Assembly (NCBI GenBank): GCA_949067325.1
Contig: CARTDZ010000010.1
Coordinates: 1-27,558 of the forward strand
DNA length: 27,558 nt
Reading direction: 5' to 3'
Source of the DNA: an uncultured Eubacteriales bacterium
Lineage (GTDB): Bacteria > Bacillota > Clostridia > Christensenellales > UBA1242
Shown: piece after piece, positions 16,901 to 23,053 of the stretch
Numbering within the stretch: position 1 is the first letter of the stretch
Layout: the number at the start of each line of letters is the position of its first letter
Program-made: the position numbers and the translations under genes
The notes under the pieces: model-generated
What the model was told of the DNA's origin: nothing
The model's database searches: none
The model's input: only the letters and a program-made list of their open reading frames with translations

Positions 16901-18217
16901 CCAGTTTTGTGAATATCTCGCTACAGATGAAACTGAAACCAAATCATAATTTGACCAGTTGTATTTTATGCCACCATGTGTAAAAGTTGCCCCTTCAAAA
17001 GTTGACCAATTTTTGGCAAGACTTGCAAAACTTGAAAGTTTATAGTTGTCGTTTTTGCCATCTCTATATTCTATCGTGTATAATTGATCACCATAGCCAT
17101 AATTGCAATCTGAATATAAACCATAATCACAACCGCAATTTGCATCAGTGTAGTTGTCATATGGTGAAGTTACAAACCAACTATATGATACTTCGTTTGA
17201 AGAATTGTAGGTAGAACACAGGCCGCTCGAAAGATTAAACAAGCCTCTAGAAGTACCGCCAGAAATATTCCCAACATTAAAGTTGTTTCTTATATTTGTA
17301 ACAGCACTTAAATTGCCTGCAATTCCACAAGTAAAGCCGCCGTCACGTGAATAAATAGTGCCAGCATTGTAATTTGTATAAATAGCTGACTTGCCGAAAT
17401 TTACTATTTTATAACTACCATTTTCTGATATTCTATTTGTCAAACCACCAGTAAAACTAGCTACTATTCCACCTACAGATGAATTGCCGAAAGTAATTCC
17501 GCTATAATAGTTATTATTTTTTATACTTCCAAAGTTGTAACAATTTGTAATAGCTGAAGTTTGTCCAGCATCGACAGACAGCTTTCCAACTATACCTCCT
17601 AAATTTGATCGAGTTCTTGATGAAGAACCTTCCGCTATTTCTATGCTTGCGAAGTTGGCACATCTATTAAAAATTGTGTTTGTTGCGTTGCCACAGATGG
17701 CTCCTCCATCAAAGACGGCTGCCTGTTTGATTTGACCACTTCTTATTATTATACCATCGAAAGTGGCATTCTTTGCATAGGCAAAAAGTCCAACTGTACT
17801 TCCGCTAGAAATGTTTAGACCAAAAATTGAAAAGCCATCGCCGTTGTAATTACCTTGAAACGAATTGGAGTAAGTACCAATTGAAAGCCAATTGTTTGCT
17901 GACAAATCAATGTTGTGTGTCTGTTTGAAATATTTGCCGCTTGTCCAACTGCCATTTTGTTCTGTTTGCGACTTTAACCATAACAAATTCTCTACAGAAG
18001 AAATTAAATAAGGAGAAGTTTGTGAGCCTGAGCCTAAAGGTGTTTCTGCTCTAGAAGATGGCCAATAAGTTGAGTTTGTTGCTTCAGTGCTTGCTTGCGA
18101 GCTTGAAGTCATATCTTTAGACAAGCTCTTTTCGTTTGGCTCAATGCCAAAAATAAGGCCTACACCCAAAGATAAGGCACAAAGACATAAAACCATGACC
18201 GCGACAAACCTTTTCAT
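13913..18217 (-). CDS. large secreted beta-helix / InlB-repeat / LamG surface protein (1434 residues)
   Basis: A signal sequence (residues 1-24) is followed by a repetitive GLUG-like segment (about 60-360) with GGIVGKL, ITNCYNFG and IRNNFNVG rungs, probably a right-handed beta-helix. An InlB B-repeat at 457-533 follows. A second, from 537, is interrupted by a beta-rich carbohydrate-binding-like insert (about 600-760) before closing at VVALW. A third, from 792, is interrupted by a LamG/concanavalin-like domain (about 840-1005) before closing at VTITANW. A second beta-helix (1050-1370) and a GFRY...NDGLPMQ tail end the protein. There is no LPXTG or C-terminal membrane anchor. GGAGGAGGGG precedes ATG 18217. 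It is a single-gene unit, downstream of a promoter with a G9 spacer tract. An adhesin or glycan-binding role is inference; it is paralogous to the next gene. Confidence 0.82.
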   Translation of the reverse strand: MKRFVAVMVLCLCALSLGVGLIFGIEPNEKSLSKDMTSSSQASTEATNSTYWPSSRAETPLGSGSQTSPYLISSVENLLWLKSQTEQNGSWTSGKYFKQTHNIDLSANNWLSIGTYSNSFQGNYNGDGFSIFGLNISSGSTVGLFAYAKNATFDGIIIRSGQIKQAAVFDGGAICGNATNTIFNRCANFASIEIAEGSSSRTRSNLGGIVGKLSVDAGQTSAITNCYNFGSIKNNNYYSGITFGNSSVGGIVASFTGGLTNRISENGSYKIVNFGKSAIYTNYNAGTIYSRDGGFTCGIAGNLSAVTNIRNNFNVGNISGGTSRGLFNLSSGLCSTYNSSNEVSYSWFVTSPYDNYTDANCGCDYGLYSDCNYGYGDQLYTIEYRDGKNDNYKLSSFASLAKNWSTFEGATFTHGGIKYNWSNYDLVSVSSVARYSQNWKIDANKNNGYPLLQVEKFVYNIEFDANGGVGTMSTVTNAVVGQSHILPKATYSRVGYTFSGWATSANGSKVYADGASISPSTAEGQTLTLYAVWTKNQLNLTINANGGTVNSSTIVGGYIDKEYSLPVPRRSGYEFKGWAIASGDGQLSSYGKVHEKSPDGFFSSSDNNIKVYNNSGNGTVTHEYINKPSDLNFPASSRVLQIKTAGTASPGFGGFTNSLPTYANGMFYSVIHAKIPKGYYLDFAANTHGEEGTWERRDYEYFLTSNQGTGNWETYVFKWVCGSSGKFESVGFFFLRGDVAPTAENPLVWQVAYVGTYDATGLDVTGQNTTQDTTFTFKTQNTTVVALWQKKYQLTVNDGLSSKSYEVKNNTLYGLTVPDRQGYIFNGWSISGGGSLINPNELANGMTFNGTSDYVSLGRKYMYTDKFVCSVWASMDDWNEMQTKYLRIISCTESGGWNMQVGNNGFIDFIACMQGSGYMEALSNMRWDALSSGWHNFVCVFTGNELALYLDDQLIATSPVFKNKAITYHPTNSIVIGAEPEAGDNIAGKYFKGQIKNVMILNDLANGVLNMTSQDQEQYFLTDYSDVTITANWIETWASSEAELAENNNTYLISTAEELAAVTRMSYYDGETFAGKTIKLNANIDLSGKYWLPIGINEEKAFEGVFDGGNYTISNIISFSDHDTLQDKTLFQNAALFGNALNATIKNVRLNDIDIAGEKMSAGMCAYARSCAIENCVIATGEIRTTLSTAGEAYAGGITASAEDLTITNCINQANLISRYFGGIAGAGSNVQITNCINFGTITNHASGNDYYYAGIVGRLSGSESRIENSINHGNIINNKSVDGTAGIVASIEASDVEIISCANYGDIISTDVAARFSAGIVARTWTNSGIKLLYCSTTGSMTSRGSAASGTSLLYNAGTVPTIIASYASMSVGSATTPTKQAYGTAADFNAGFRYDANINDGLPMQLTLFAIAEQMPEQTDVLSNALAGFTIS

Positions 18218-18243
18218 TTCCCCTCCTCCTTTTCACAAAAAAT

Positions 18244-18273
18244 ATTTTATCAAATCCCCCCCCCGTGCGTCAA
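18244..18273 (-). promoter_or_regulatory. promoter with G9 spacer tract (probable phase-variable switch), surface gene at 13913
   Basis: On the - strand TTGACG (18268-18273) and TAAAAT (18244-18249) are 18 bases apart, and the spacer contains nine consecutive G (18256-18264). Predicted transcription starts near 18237, about 20 bases before the ATG, leaving room for the GGAGGAGGGG ribosome site. Confidence 0.75.
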
Positions 18274-18354
18274 CCAAAATCGACAGAAAGCGTCAAATTT
18301 TATTGCGTTTCCGCGGCAGTCTGTTTTTTTTGCTGTCGGTTTGAGTTTGCCGAA

Positions 18355-18456
18355 GGCTTGGCGAGGAAGGTTTGGCCAAAGGCCAAACTCAAGGCTTGAG
18401 ACAAGCCTTGAGAAGCCTTAAGACCACTTAAGGCTTCTCTTCCTCGCCGCCAAGCC
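18355..18456. repeat. 102-base four-way hairpin element, copy A
   Basis: The outer stem GGCTTGGCGAGGAAG (18355-18369) pairs with 18439-18456 with a 3-base bulge. It encloses three perfect hairpins: GTTTGGCC-AAA-GGCCAAAC (18370-18388), CTCAAGGCTTG-AGA-CAAGCCTTGAG (18388-18412), and AGAAGCCTTAAG-ACCA-CTTAAGGCTTCT (18411-18438). It is GC-rich against an AT-rich background. Confidence 0.8.
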
Positions 18457-18506
18457 AGTCCAGTACATTTATTATGCTCAATTTTTGCGTTTTCACAAAG
18501 CATAAA

Positions 18507-18547
18507 GCAAAAAAAATAAAAAGATAGCAATATAAGTTGCCATCTTT
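18507..18547 (-). terminator. terminator of the 889-residue surface protein gene
   Basis: On the - strand AAAGATGGCAA (18537-18547) pairs with TTGCTATCTTT (18520-18530) with one G-T pair, followed by a T-rich run. The stem overlaps the stop codon, so this gene and the next surface gene are separate units. Confidence 0.8.
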
Positions 18548-21215
18548 ATAGAACTTCGAAATTTTTATTTTTCAAAACGTCCAAAATGTTGTCTTGTTTT
18601 TCTATTTGACTAGCATAGTTGAAAAGATTGGTCTGCATTGGCAAATCATTGTTCATGCCAAATACATATCTAAAGCCTTCGTTGAAAGCTGCTGACTGAC
18701 CAAACGCTTTTTTTGTTTCGTCTTCAGCAAGACCGACCTTCATACTGACATAACTAGCGTTGATGGTTGGGGCTTTTTCAGCACCATAAATCACTCCTGT
18801 AGTTGCAGTCAGTTGACCAATTGAAGAGCAATATTCTAGCAAGCCTTCTGCCCAAAGCACGCCTATAATTCCGCCAATATGCGTAAAGGATTGATCAGAA
18901 GTTTTAAGTGAGCCATAATTTGCACAAGAAAGTATTTGGCTTGTTCCGTCATTGGCAAGAGCTACGATGCCGCCCATACCGCCAACTACGACTGAAGTTT
19001 CTATATCTCCATAGTTGATACAATTTTCTATTGTAAGGCCAGCAGATATACCCGCGATACCGCCAAACCAGTAGTCATTGGTTTTGAAATTTTCATTTTG
19101 AACAAGATTGCCATAATTTATACAATTTTTGACAACGCTTTCGCTACCAAAAGCCACTATACCGCCCTGATAACCACCTGTTATATTTGCCCTATTGACA
19201 CAGTCTTCAATGAGTGTGTTTGATGTTGGATAATTTACTATGCCTGACGCATGATAGAGCGACTTGATATTGCCTGACAACACTTGGCAGTTTTTGATAA
19301 CTGAATTTTCAGCGTTTGAAGCAATCCCTGCACCTCTTGCACCTACATCAATAGAAACTTCTGACAAGCCCACATTTTCAACTGTTGCATCTTTTATATT
19401 TCCAAACAACGCAGCCAAACCGCTTGCGCCGCTAAAATTTTTTGTTTTAAGGCCTGTGATTGTGTGGCCGCAACCATCAAAGTGGCCTGCAAAGTGGCCG
19501 CTATTATTTATTGGCAACCAATATAGATTTGATAGGTCAATATTGTCTCGTAATTCTATTTTCTCACCGCTAAAATTTGCATTCTCGTAGGTGGTCATAT
19601 AAGCCAATCTGCCAAGCTCTTCAGGCGTGGAGATTATATAACTTTCTCCATCTTTTAAAAGCGATATGTTTGATCCTTCTGCCGCCCAAGTTTTGAGCCA
19701 AACTGCATAAAGTGTAACTTCAGCATCTTGCTGCGAAGCGAGATTAACCACGCTTTCGCAATCTTCAAATTCAACATTTTCAAAATCGTCAACTGGAAGC
19801 TGTCTTGTTCTATTCCAGCCGATAAAAATATATCCCGATCTTACGAAAGTGTTTGCTGTCAAACTTTCAGCTGTCATATATGTCAAAGTTTGGTTTGACA
19901 TACCTCCGGTGCCGTCATTTGCGTTGAAAGCCACCATATAGGTTACTGGCACCCAATGAGCATAAATACTTCCATTTGAGGCATAAGGCCAAGCATTGAT
20001 ATTTTTGCCCTTTTCATCAAAATATTGTTTGCCAACGCCGTCAGGATAATCAAAATAGCCCGCAAACTTATACCCCTCTCTTGTAGGAACTGCAACATCA
20101 ACTAAAGGGCTGCCAACATTGCCATAAACGACACTTATTTGCTTGCCTTCACTTATCAGGCCAATGGTGTAATCAATAACAGAATAGTAGGCATAAATGC
20201 TGCCGCTAGCTGCATAAGGCCAAATAGCCAAACAGTCACCATTGCTATCATAATATCTTGTGCCTTGACCATCAGGATAATCATAGTATCCAATAAAATT
20301 GTAACCTGCCTTGCTAGGAACAGCCACCTTTGGCATCATCTGATTAAAGTTGGCAGCAACCGAACCAACACTATTTCCGTCACTAATAAGGTTTACATTA
20401 TATGCATTTGCTGAATATTGAGCATACAATTTCCTTCCTGGAGTTATGCAGGTAGAAGGCTGATATCTTATTTCATTTCTACTTGTGTCCGCACTGAATA
20501 CTTGCGTTCCACCAACCTTATCTGTATAAAATCCTGTCAAAGTGTATCCTGTTTTGTTAAAACGAGACAAATCCACTCCAATTGCCGCACCACGTGCATC
20601 TGTCTCTTGATTTACACTCACGCTATAAGAACTATTTGTGTCAGCAAGCGTGTAGTTGAAATAGCAATTTATTTCTGCTAGTATGACAGTATTCGTTTCA
20701 GTTTTGTCTCCAAGTTCGATTGGCCATGCAATGCTTGCTGTAGTATTGCTATCAAATTCATTCCATTGTCTGCTGTTCATCATCTCAAAGCCACGTCGAT
20801 ATTTAATATAAATACTTTTTATCGAAGCCCCTGACACCAGTCCTGTAACACTGAGACGAACTGTTCTTTTTGCAGTACTAAAACCCAAGCCGTAATGTGA
20901 AGTTGTTACAATATTGGTATTGCCATAAAGCACACCCGCAAGCACTGAAGCGTTCCTTTCACGGCCATCACCATCTTTATTGTTATATGGAGAATTTTCA
21001 TTGCCATAATGTATTGATAAAACTGCACTGCATGGCGACCAAGTTGCTCCATCGCCGCCAGTTGCATTGTATTCAGGCACAGCCAAACCCAAAATTGCAG
21101 TTGTTGTGTCTGCAGAAGCTGTTTCAGGCTCAGAAAAAGCAAAAAATAAACCTGTTGACATACAAAGTCCCATTGCTAAAATAAACAAAAATGCAATTTT
21201 GTTGATTTTTTTCAT
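18546..21215 (-). CDS. secreted InlB-repeat / beta-helix surface protein (889 residues)
   Basis: The N-terminus MKKINKIAFLFILAMGLCM is a signal peptide with a likely cleavage after ETASA (residue 35). Residues about 40-200 form a beta-rich domain I do not recognise. Four InlB B-repeat-like units follow (about 217-267, 271-345, 347-422, 424-507), the middle two very alike (KAGYNFIGYYDYPDGQGTR and REGYKFAGYFDYPDGVGKQ). A GLUG-like beta-helix (about 520-825) with repeated NCINYGN rungs and a tail with FNEGFRYVFGMNNDLPMQ end the protein. There is no LPXTG motif or transmembrane anchor. The start is ATG 21215, with GGGAGGAG just upstream. The C-terminal 370 residues clearly match those of the 1434-residue paralogue, while the N-terminal halves differ. 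Its promoter has a G10 spacer tract. Surface adhesion is inferred. Confidence 0.82.
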   Translation of the reverse strand: MKKINKIAFLFILAMGLCMSTGLFFAFSEPETASADTTTAILGLAVPEYNATGGDGATWSPCSAVLSIHYGNENSPYNNKDGDGRERNASVLAGVLYGNTNIVTTSHYGLGFSTAKRTVRLSVTGLVSGASIKSIYIKYRRGFEMMNSRQWNEFDSNTTASIAWPIELGDKTETNTVILAEINCYFNYTLADTNSSYSVSVNQETDARGAAIGVDLSRFNKTGYTLTGFYTDKVGGTQVFSADTSRNEIRYQPSTCITPGRKLYAQYSANAYNVNLISDGNSVGSVAANFNQMMPKVAVPSKAGYNFIGYYDYPDGQGTRYYDSNGDCLAIWPYAASGSIYAYYSVIDYTIGLISEGKQISVVYGNVGSPLVDVAVPTREGYKFAGYFDYPDGVGKQYFDEKGKNINAWPYASNGSIYAHWVPVTYMVAFNANDGTGGMSNQTLTYMTAESLTANTFVRSGYIFIGWNRTRQLPVDDFENVEFEDCESVVNLASQQDAEVTLYAVWLKTWAAEGSNISLLKDGESYIISTPEELGRLAYMTTYENANFSGEKIELRDNIDLSNLYWLPINNSGHFAGHFDGCGHTITGLKTKNFSGASGLAALFGNIKDATVENVGLSEVSIDVGARGAGIASNAENSVIKNCQVLSGNIKSLYHASGIVNYPTSNTLIEDCVNRANITGGYQGGIVAFGSESVVKNCINYGNLVQNENFKTNDYWFGGIAGISAGLTIENCINYGDIETSVVVGGMGGIVALANDGTSQILSCANYGSLKTSDQSFTHIGGIIGVLWAEGLLEYCSSIGQLTATTGVIYGAEKAPTINASYVSMKVGLAEDETKKAFGQSAAFNEGFRYVFGMNNDLPMQTNLFNYASQIEKQDNILDVLKNKNFEVL

Positions 21216-21259
21216 TTTCGCTCCTCCCATTCAAATTCTGATACTTTTCTTATTTAAAT

Positions 21260-21289
21260 ATTTTATCAAATACCCCCCCCCCGCGTCAA
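21260..21289 (-). promoter_or_regulatory. promoter with G10 spacer tract (probable phase-variable switch), surface gene at 18546
   Basis: On the - strand TTGACG (21284-21289) and TAAAAT (21260-21265) are 18 bases apart, with ten consecutive G in the spacer (21273-21282). Relative to copy A one extra G and one extra base on the -10 side are offset by two fewer bases on the -35 side, so both spacers are 18. Predicted start is near 21253. Confidence 0.75.
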
Positions 21290-21371
21290 CTAAAATCGAC
21301 AGAAAGTGTCAAATTTTTATTGCGTTTCCGCGCCAGTCTGTTTTTTTTGCTGTCGGTTTGAGTTTGCCGAA

Positions 21372-21473
21372 GGCTTGGCGAGGAAGGTTTGGCCAAAGGC
21401 CAAACTCAAGGCTTGTCTCAAGCCTTGAGAAGCCTTAAGCCAGCTTAAGGCTTCTCTTCCTCGCCGCCAAGCC
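21372..21473. repeat. 102-base four-way hairpin element, copy B
   Basis: Same architecture and length as 18355-18456: outer stem 21372-21386 with 21456-21473, and three inner hairpins. The middle hairpin loop is TCT (21416-21418), the reverse complement of AGA in copy A; the third hairpin can extend to 13 bp. Confidence 0.8.
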
Positions 21474-21544
21474 AATCCAATACATTTATTATACTCAATT
21501 TTTGCGTTTTTACAAAACGATTATAAATATAATTCTTATAACTT

Positions 21545-21575
21545 AAAAAATAATCGCCACAATTTCAGTGGCGAT
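21545..21575 (-). terminator. terminator of the aspS-asnS operon
   Basis: On the - strand ATCGCCAC (21568-21575) pairs with GTGGCGAT (21553-21560), followed by TATTTTTT. Confidence 0.85.
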
Positions 21576-21651
21576 ATTTCTCTGATTATTAAAAATATAA
21601 AGTTTCTTGCAGCAATTTACATTTTCCAAATTCAATTCTCAAGGACATATT

Positions 21652-23031
21652 TTAAAATAAGCAGTTGTTTGGCGTTCTTGGAAAAGGAATTACGTCACGG
21701 ATATTTTTCATACCAGTCACATACATGATAAACCTGTCAAAACCCATGCCAAAACCGCTATGTTTTACGCTTCCAAACCTTCTCAAGTTTAAGAACCACC
21801 AATAATCTTCTTCTTTAAGTCCAAGCTCGTGTATTCTGTCAACAAGAACATCATAACGCTCTTCTCTTTCACTAGCCCCGCAAAGTTCTCCAATACCAGG
21901 CACCAAAAGATCGGTTGCTCTTACAGTTTTGTTGTCTTCGTTTAGTCTCATATAAAAAGCCTTGATTTCTTTTGGATAATCATAAACAAAAACAGGTTTT
22001 TTATAAACAACTTCAGTGAGATACTTTTCGTGTTCTGTTTGTATATCACAGCCCCAGTCAACTTTGTATTCAAACTTATCATTGTTCTTCTTCAAAACTT
22101 CAATTGCTTCTGTGTAACTTACCCTTGCAAACTCATTGTCTGTCACATTGCGCAGTTTTGCAAGAAGACCAGCTTCAACAAAGCTGTCAAAAAATTCAAG
22201 TTCATCTTTGCATTTGTCAAAAAGATAGTTGATAACATATTTGACCATTGCTTCCATAACGTCCATGTTATCAAAAAGCTCATAGAACGCCATTTCAGGT
22301 TCTATATGCCAAAACTCGTTGACGTGCTTGACTGTATTGCTATTCTCCGCACGAAAAGATGGCCCAAATGTGTAAATTTTGCCCATTGACAAAGCAAAAG
22401 CTTCGCCTTCAAGTTGACAAGAAGGTGATAAAAATACACTTTTGCCCATAAGTTCATCTTCTGGTCTGAGCTTTTTGCCAGAATAGATGTCTTGCGTGCT
22501 GACGCGGAATAGTTCACCCGCACCTTCACAGTCAGAAGCTGTCAAAATTGGTGCATGAAGATAAACAAAACCTTGTTTGTTGAAAAATTGATGAAGAGCA
22601 AAAGCACTTTCACTTCTTACTCTAAAAACTGCGTTGAAAAGGTTTGTTCTAGGTCTCAAATATGCCTGTTCTCTCAAAACTTCAAGCGATGTTTTCTTTT
22701 TTTGAATAGGATAACCCTCATCTGTCGATGAAAGTATTTCAACCTTATCTGCCACAAACTCAAAAGGCTGTTTTGCTTCTGGAGTGAGTTTTAGCGTTCC
22801 TTCACATACAATACTGCTGCCTGTGTTAAGGTGGCAGACATCAGCATAGTTTGCGATTTGATCAGAATTTAAAACCACTTGAAGACCTTTGAAAGATGTG
22901 CCGTCATTTAGGTCAATAAATCCAAATGTTTTCAGGTCACGCACTGACCTTACCCAGCCGCCTACTTTAAAATGTTTGCCGTCAAACGCTTCTGGCTGTT
23001 TTCTTATTTCTACTATATCTATTTTTTTCAT
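21652..23031 (-). CDS. asnS: asparagine--tRNA ligase
   Basis: This 459-residue class IIb synthetase charges tRNA-Asn with asparagine. An N-terminal OB-fold anticodon-binding domain (FKVGGWVRSVRDLKTFGFI, residues about 20-100) is followed by the catalytic core with motif 2 FRAENSNTVKHVNEFWHIEPE, the AsnRS-typical VYDYPKEIKAFYMRLNEDN, and motif 3 GFGMGFDRFIMYVTG with the conserved end PFPRTPNNCLF. The length is typical. The start has AAGAGG upstream. aspS ends 22 bases before it, so the two form an operon. A dedicated AsnRS means Asn-tRNA can be made directly, without needing the Asp-tRNA amidation route. Confidence 0.96.
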   Translation of the reverse strand: MKKIDIVEIRKQPEAFDGKHFKVGGWVRSVRDLKTFGFIDLNDGTSFKGLQVVLNSDQIANYADVCHLNTGSSIVCEGTLKLTPEAKQPFEFVADKVEILSSTDEGYPIQKKKTSLEVLREQAYLRPRTNLFNAVFRVRSESAFALHQFFNKQGFVYLHAPILTASDCEGAGELFRVSTQDIYSGKKLRPEDELMGKSVFLSPSCQLEGEAFALSMGKIYTFGPSFRAENSNTVKHVNEFWHIEPEMAFYELFDNMDVMEAMVKYVINYLFDKCKDELEFFDSFVEAGLLAKLRNVTDNEFARVSYTEAIEVLKKNNDKFEYKVDWGCDIQTEHEKYLTEVVYKKPVFVYDYPKEIKAFYMRLNEDNKTVRATDLLVPGIGELCGASEREERYDVLVDRIHELGLKEEDYWWFLNLRRFGSVKHSGFGMGFDRFIMYVTGMKNIRDVIPFPRTPNNCLF

Positions 23032-23053
23032 ATTTGCCTCTTAAACTAAATTT

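Larger units (their letters stand above)
18240..18499 (-). repeat. 260-bp duplicated leader, copy A (promoter plus hairpin element)
   Basis: This segment matches 21256-21516 at roughly 94% by eye, and both copies begin at the -10 region of a surface-protein gene. Reading from the gene outward it holds the -10 box, the G tract, the -35 box, a T8 run flanked by CAGTCTG and GCTGTCGG, and a 102-base hairpin cluster (18355-18456). The similarity stops at both edges. Confidence 0.9.
21256..21516 (-). repeat. 260-bp duplicated leader, copy B
   Basis: Matches 18240-18499 with about 16 differences by eye, including G10 instead of G9, a TCT loop instead of AGA, and a changed loop in the third hairpin. 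From 21517 to about 21544 I see nothing further; the asnS terminator follows. Confidence 0.9.

Noticed and set aside
15387..17214. Several + strand frames opposite the large surface-protein gene
   Set aside because: They are antisense shadows of a long repetitive gene, without ribosome sites or plausible domains.
18240..21516. The two 260-bp repeats as ends of a composite transposon
   Set aside because: They are direct repeats tied to promoters, enclose only one surface gene, and there is no transposase or target-site duplication.
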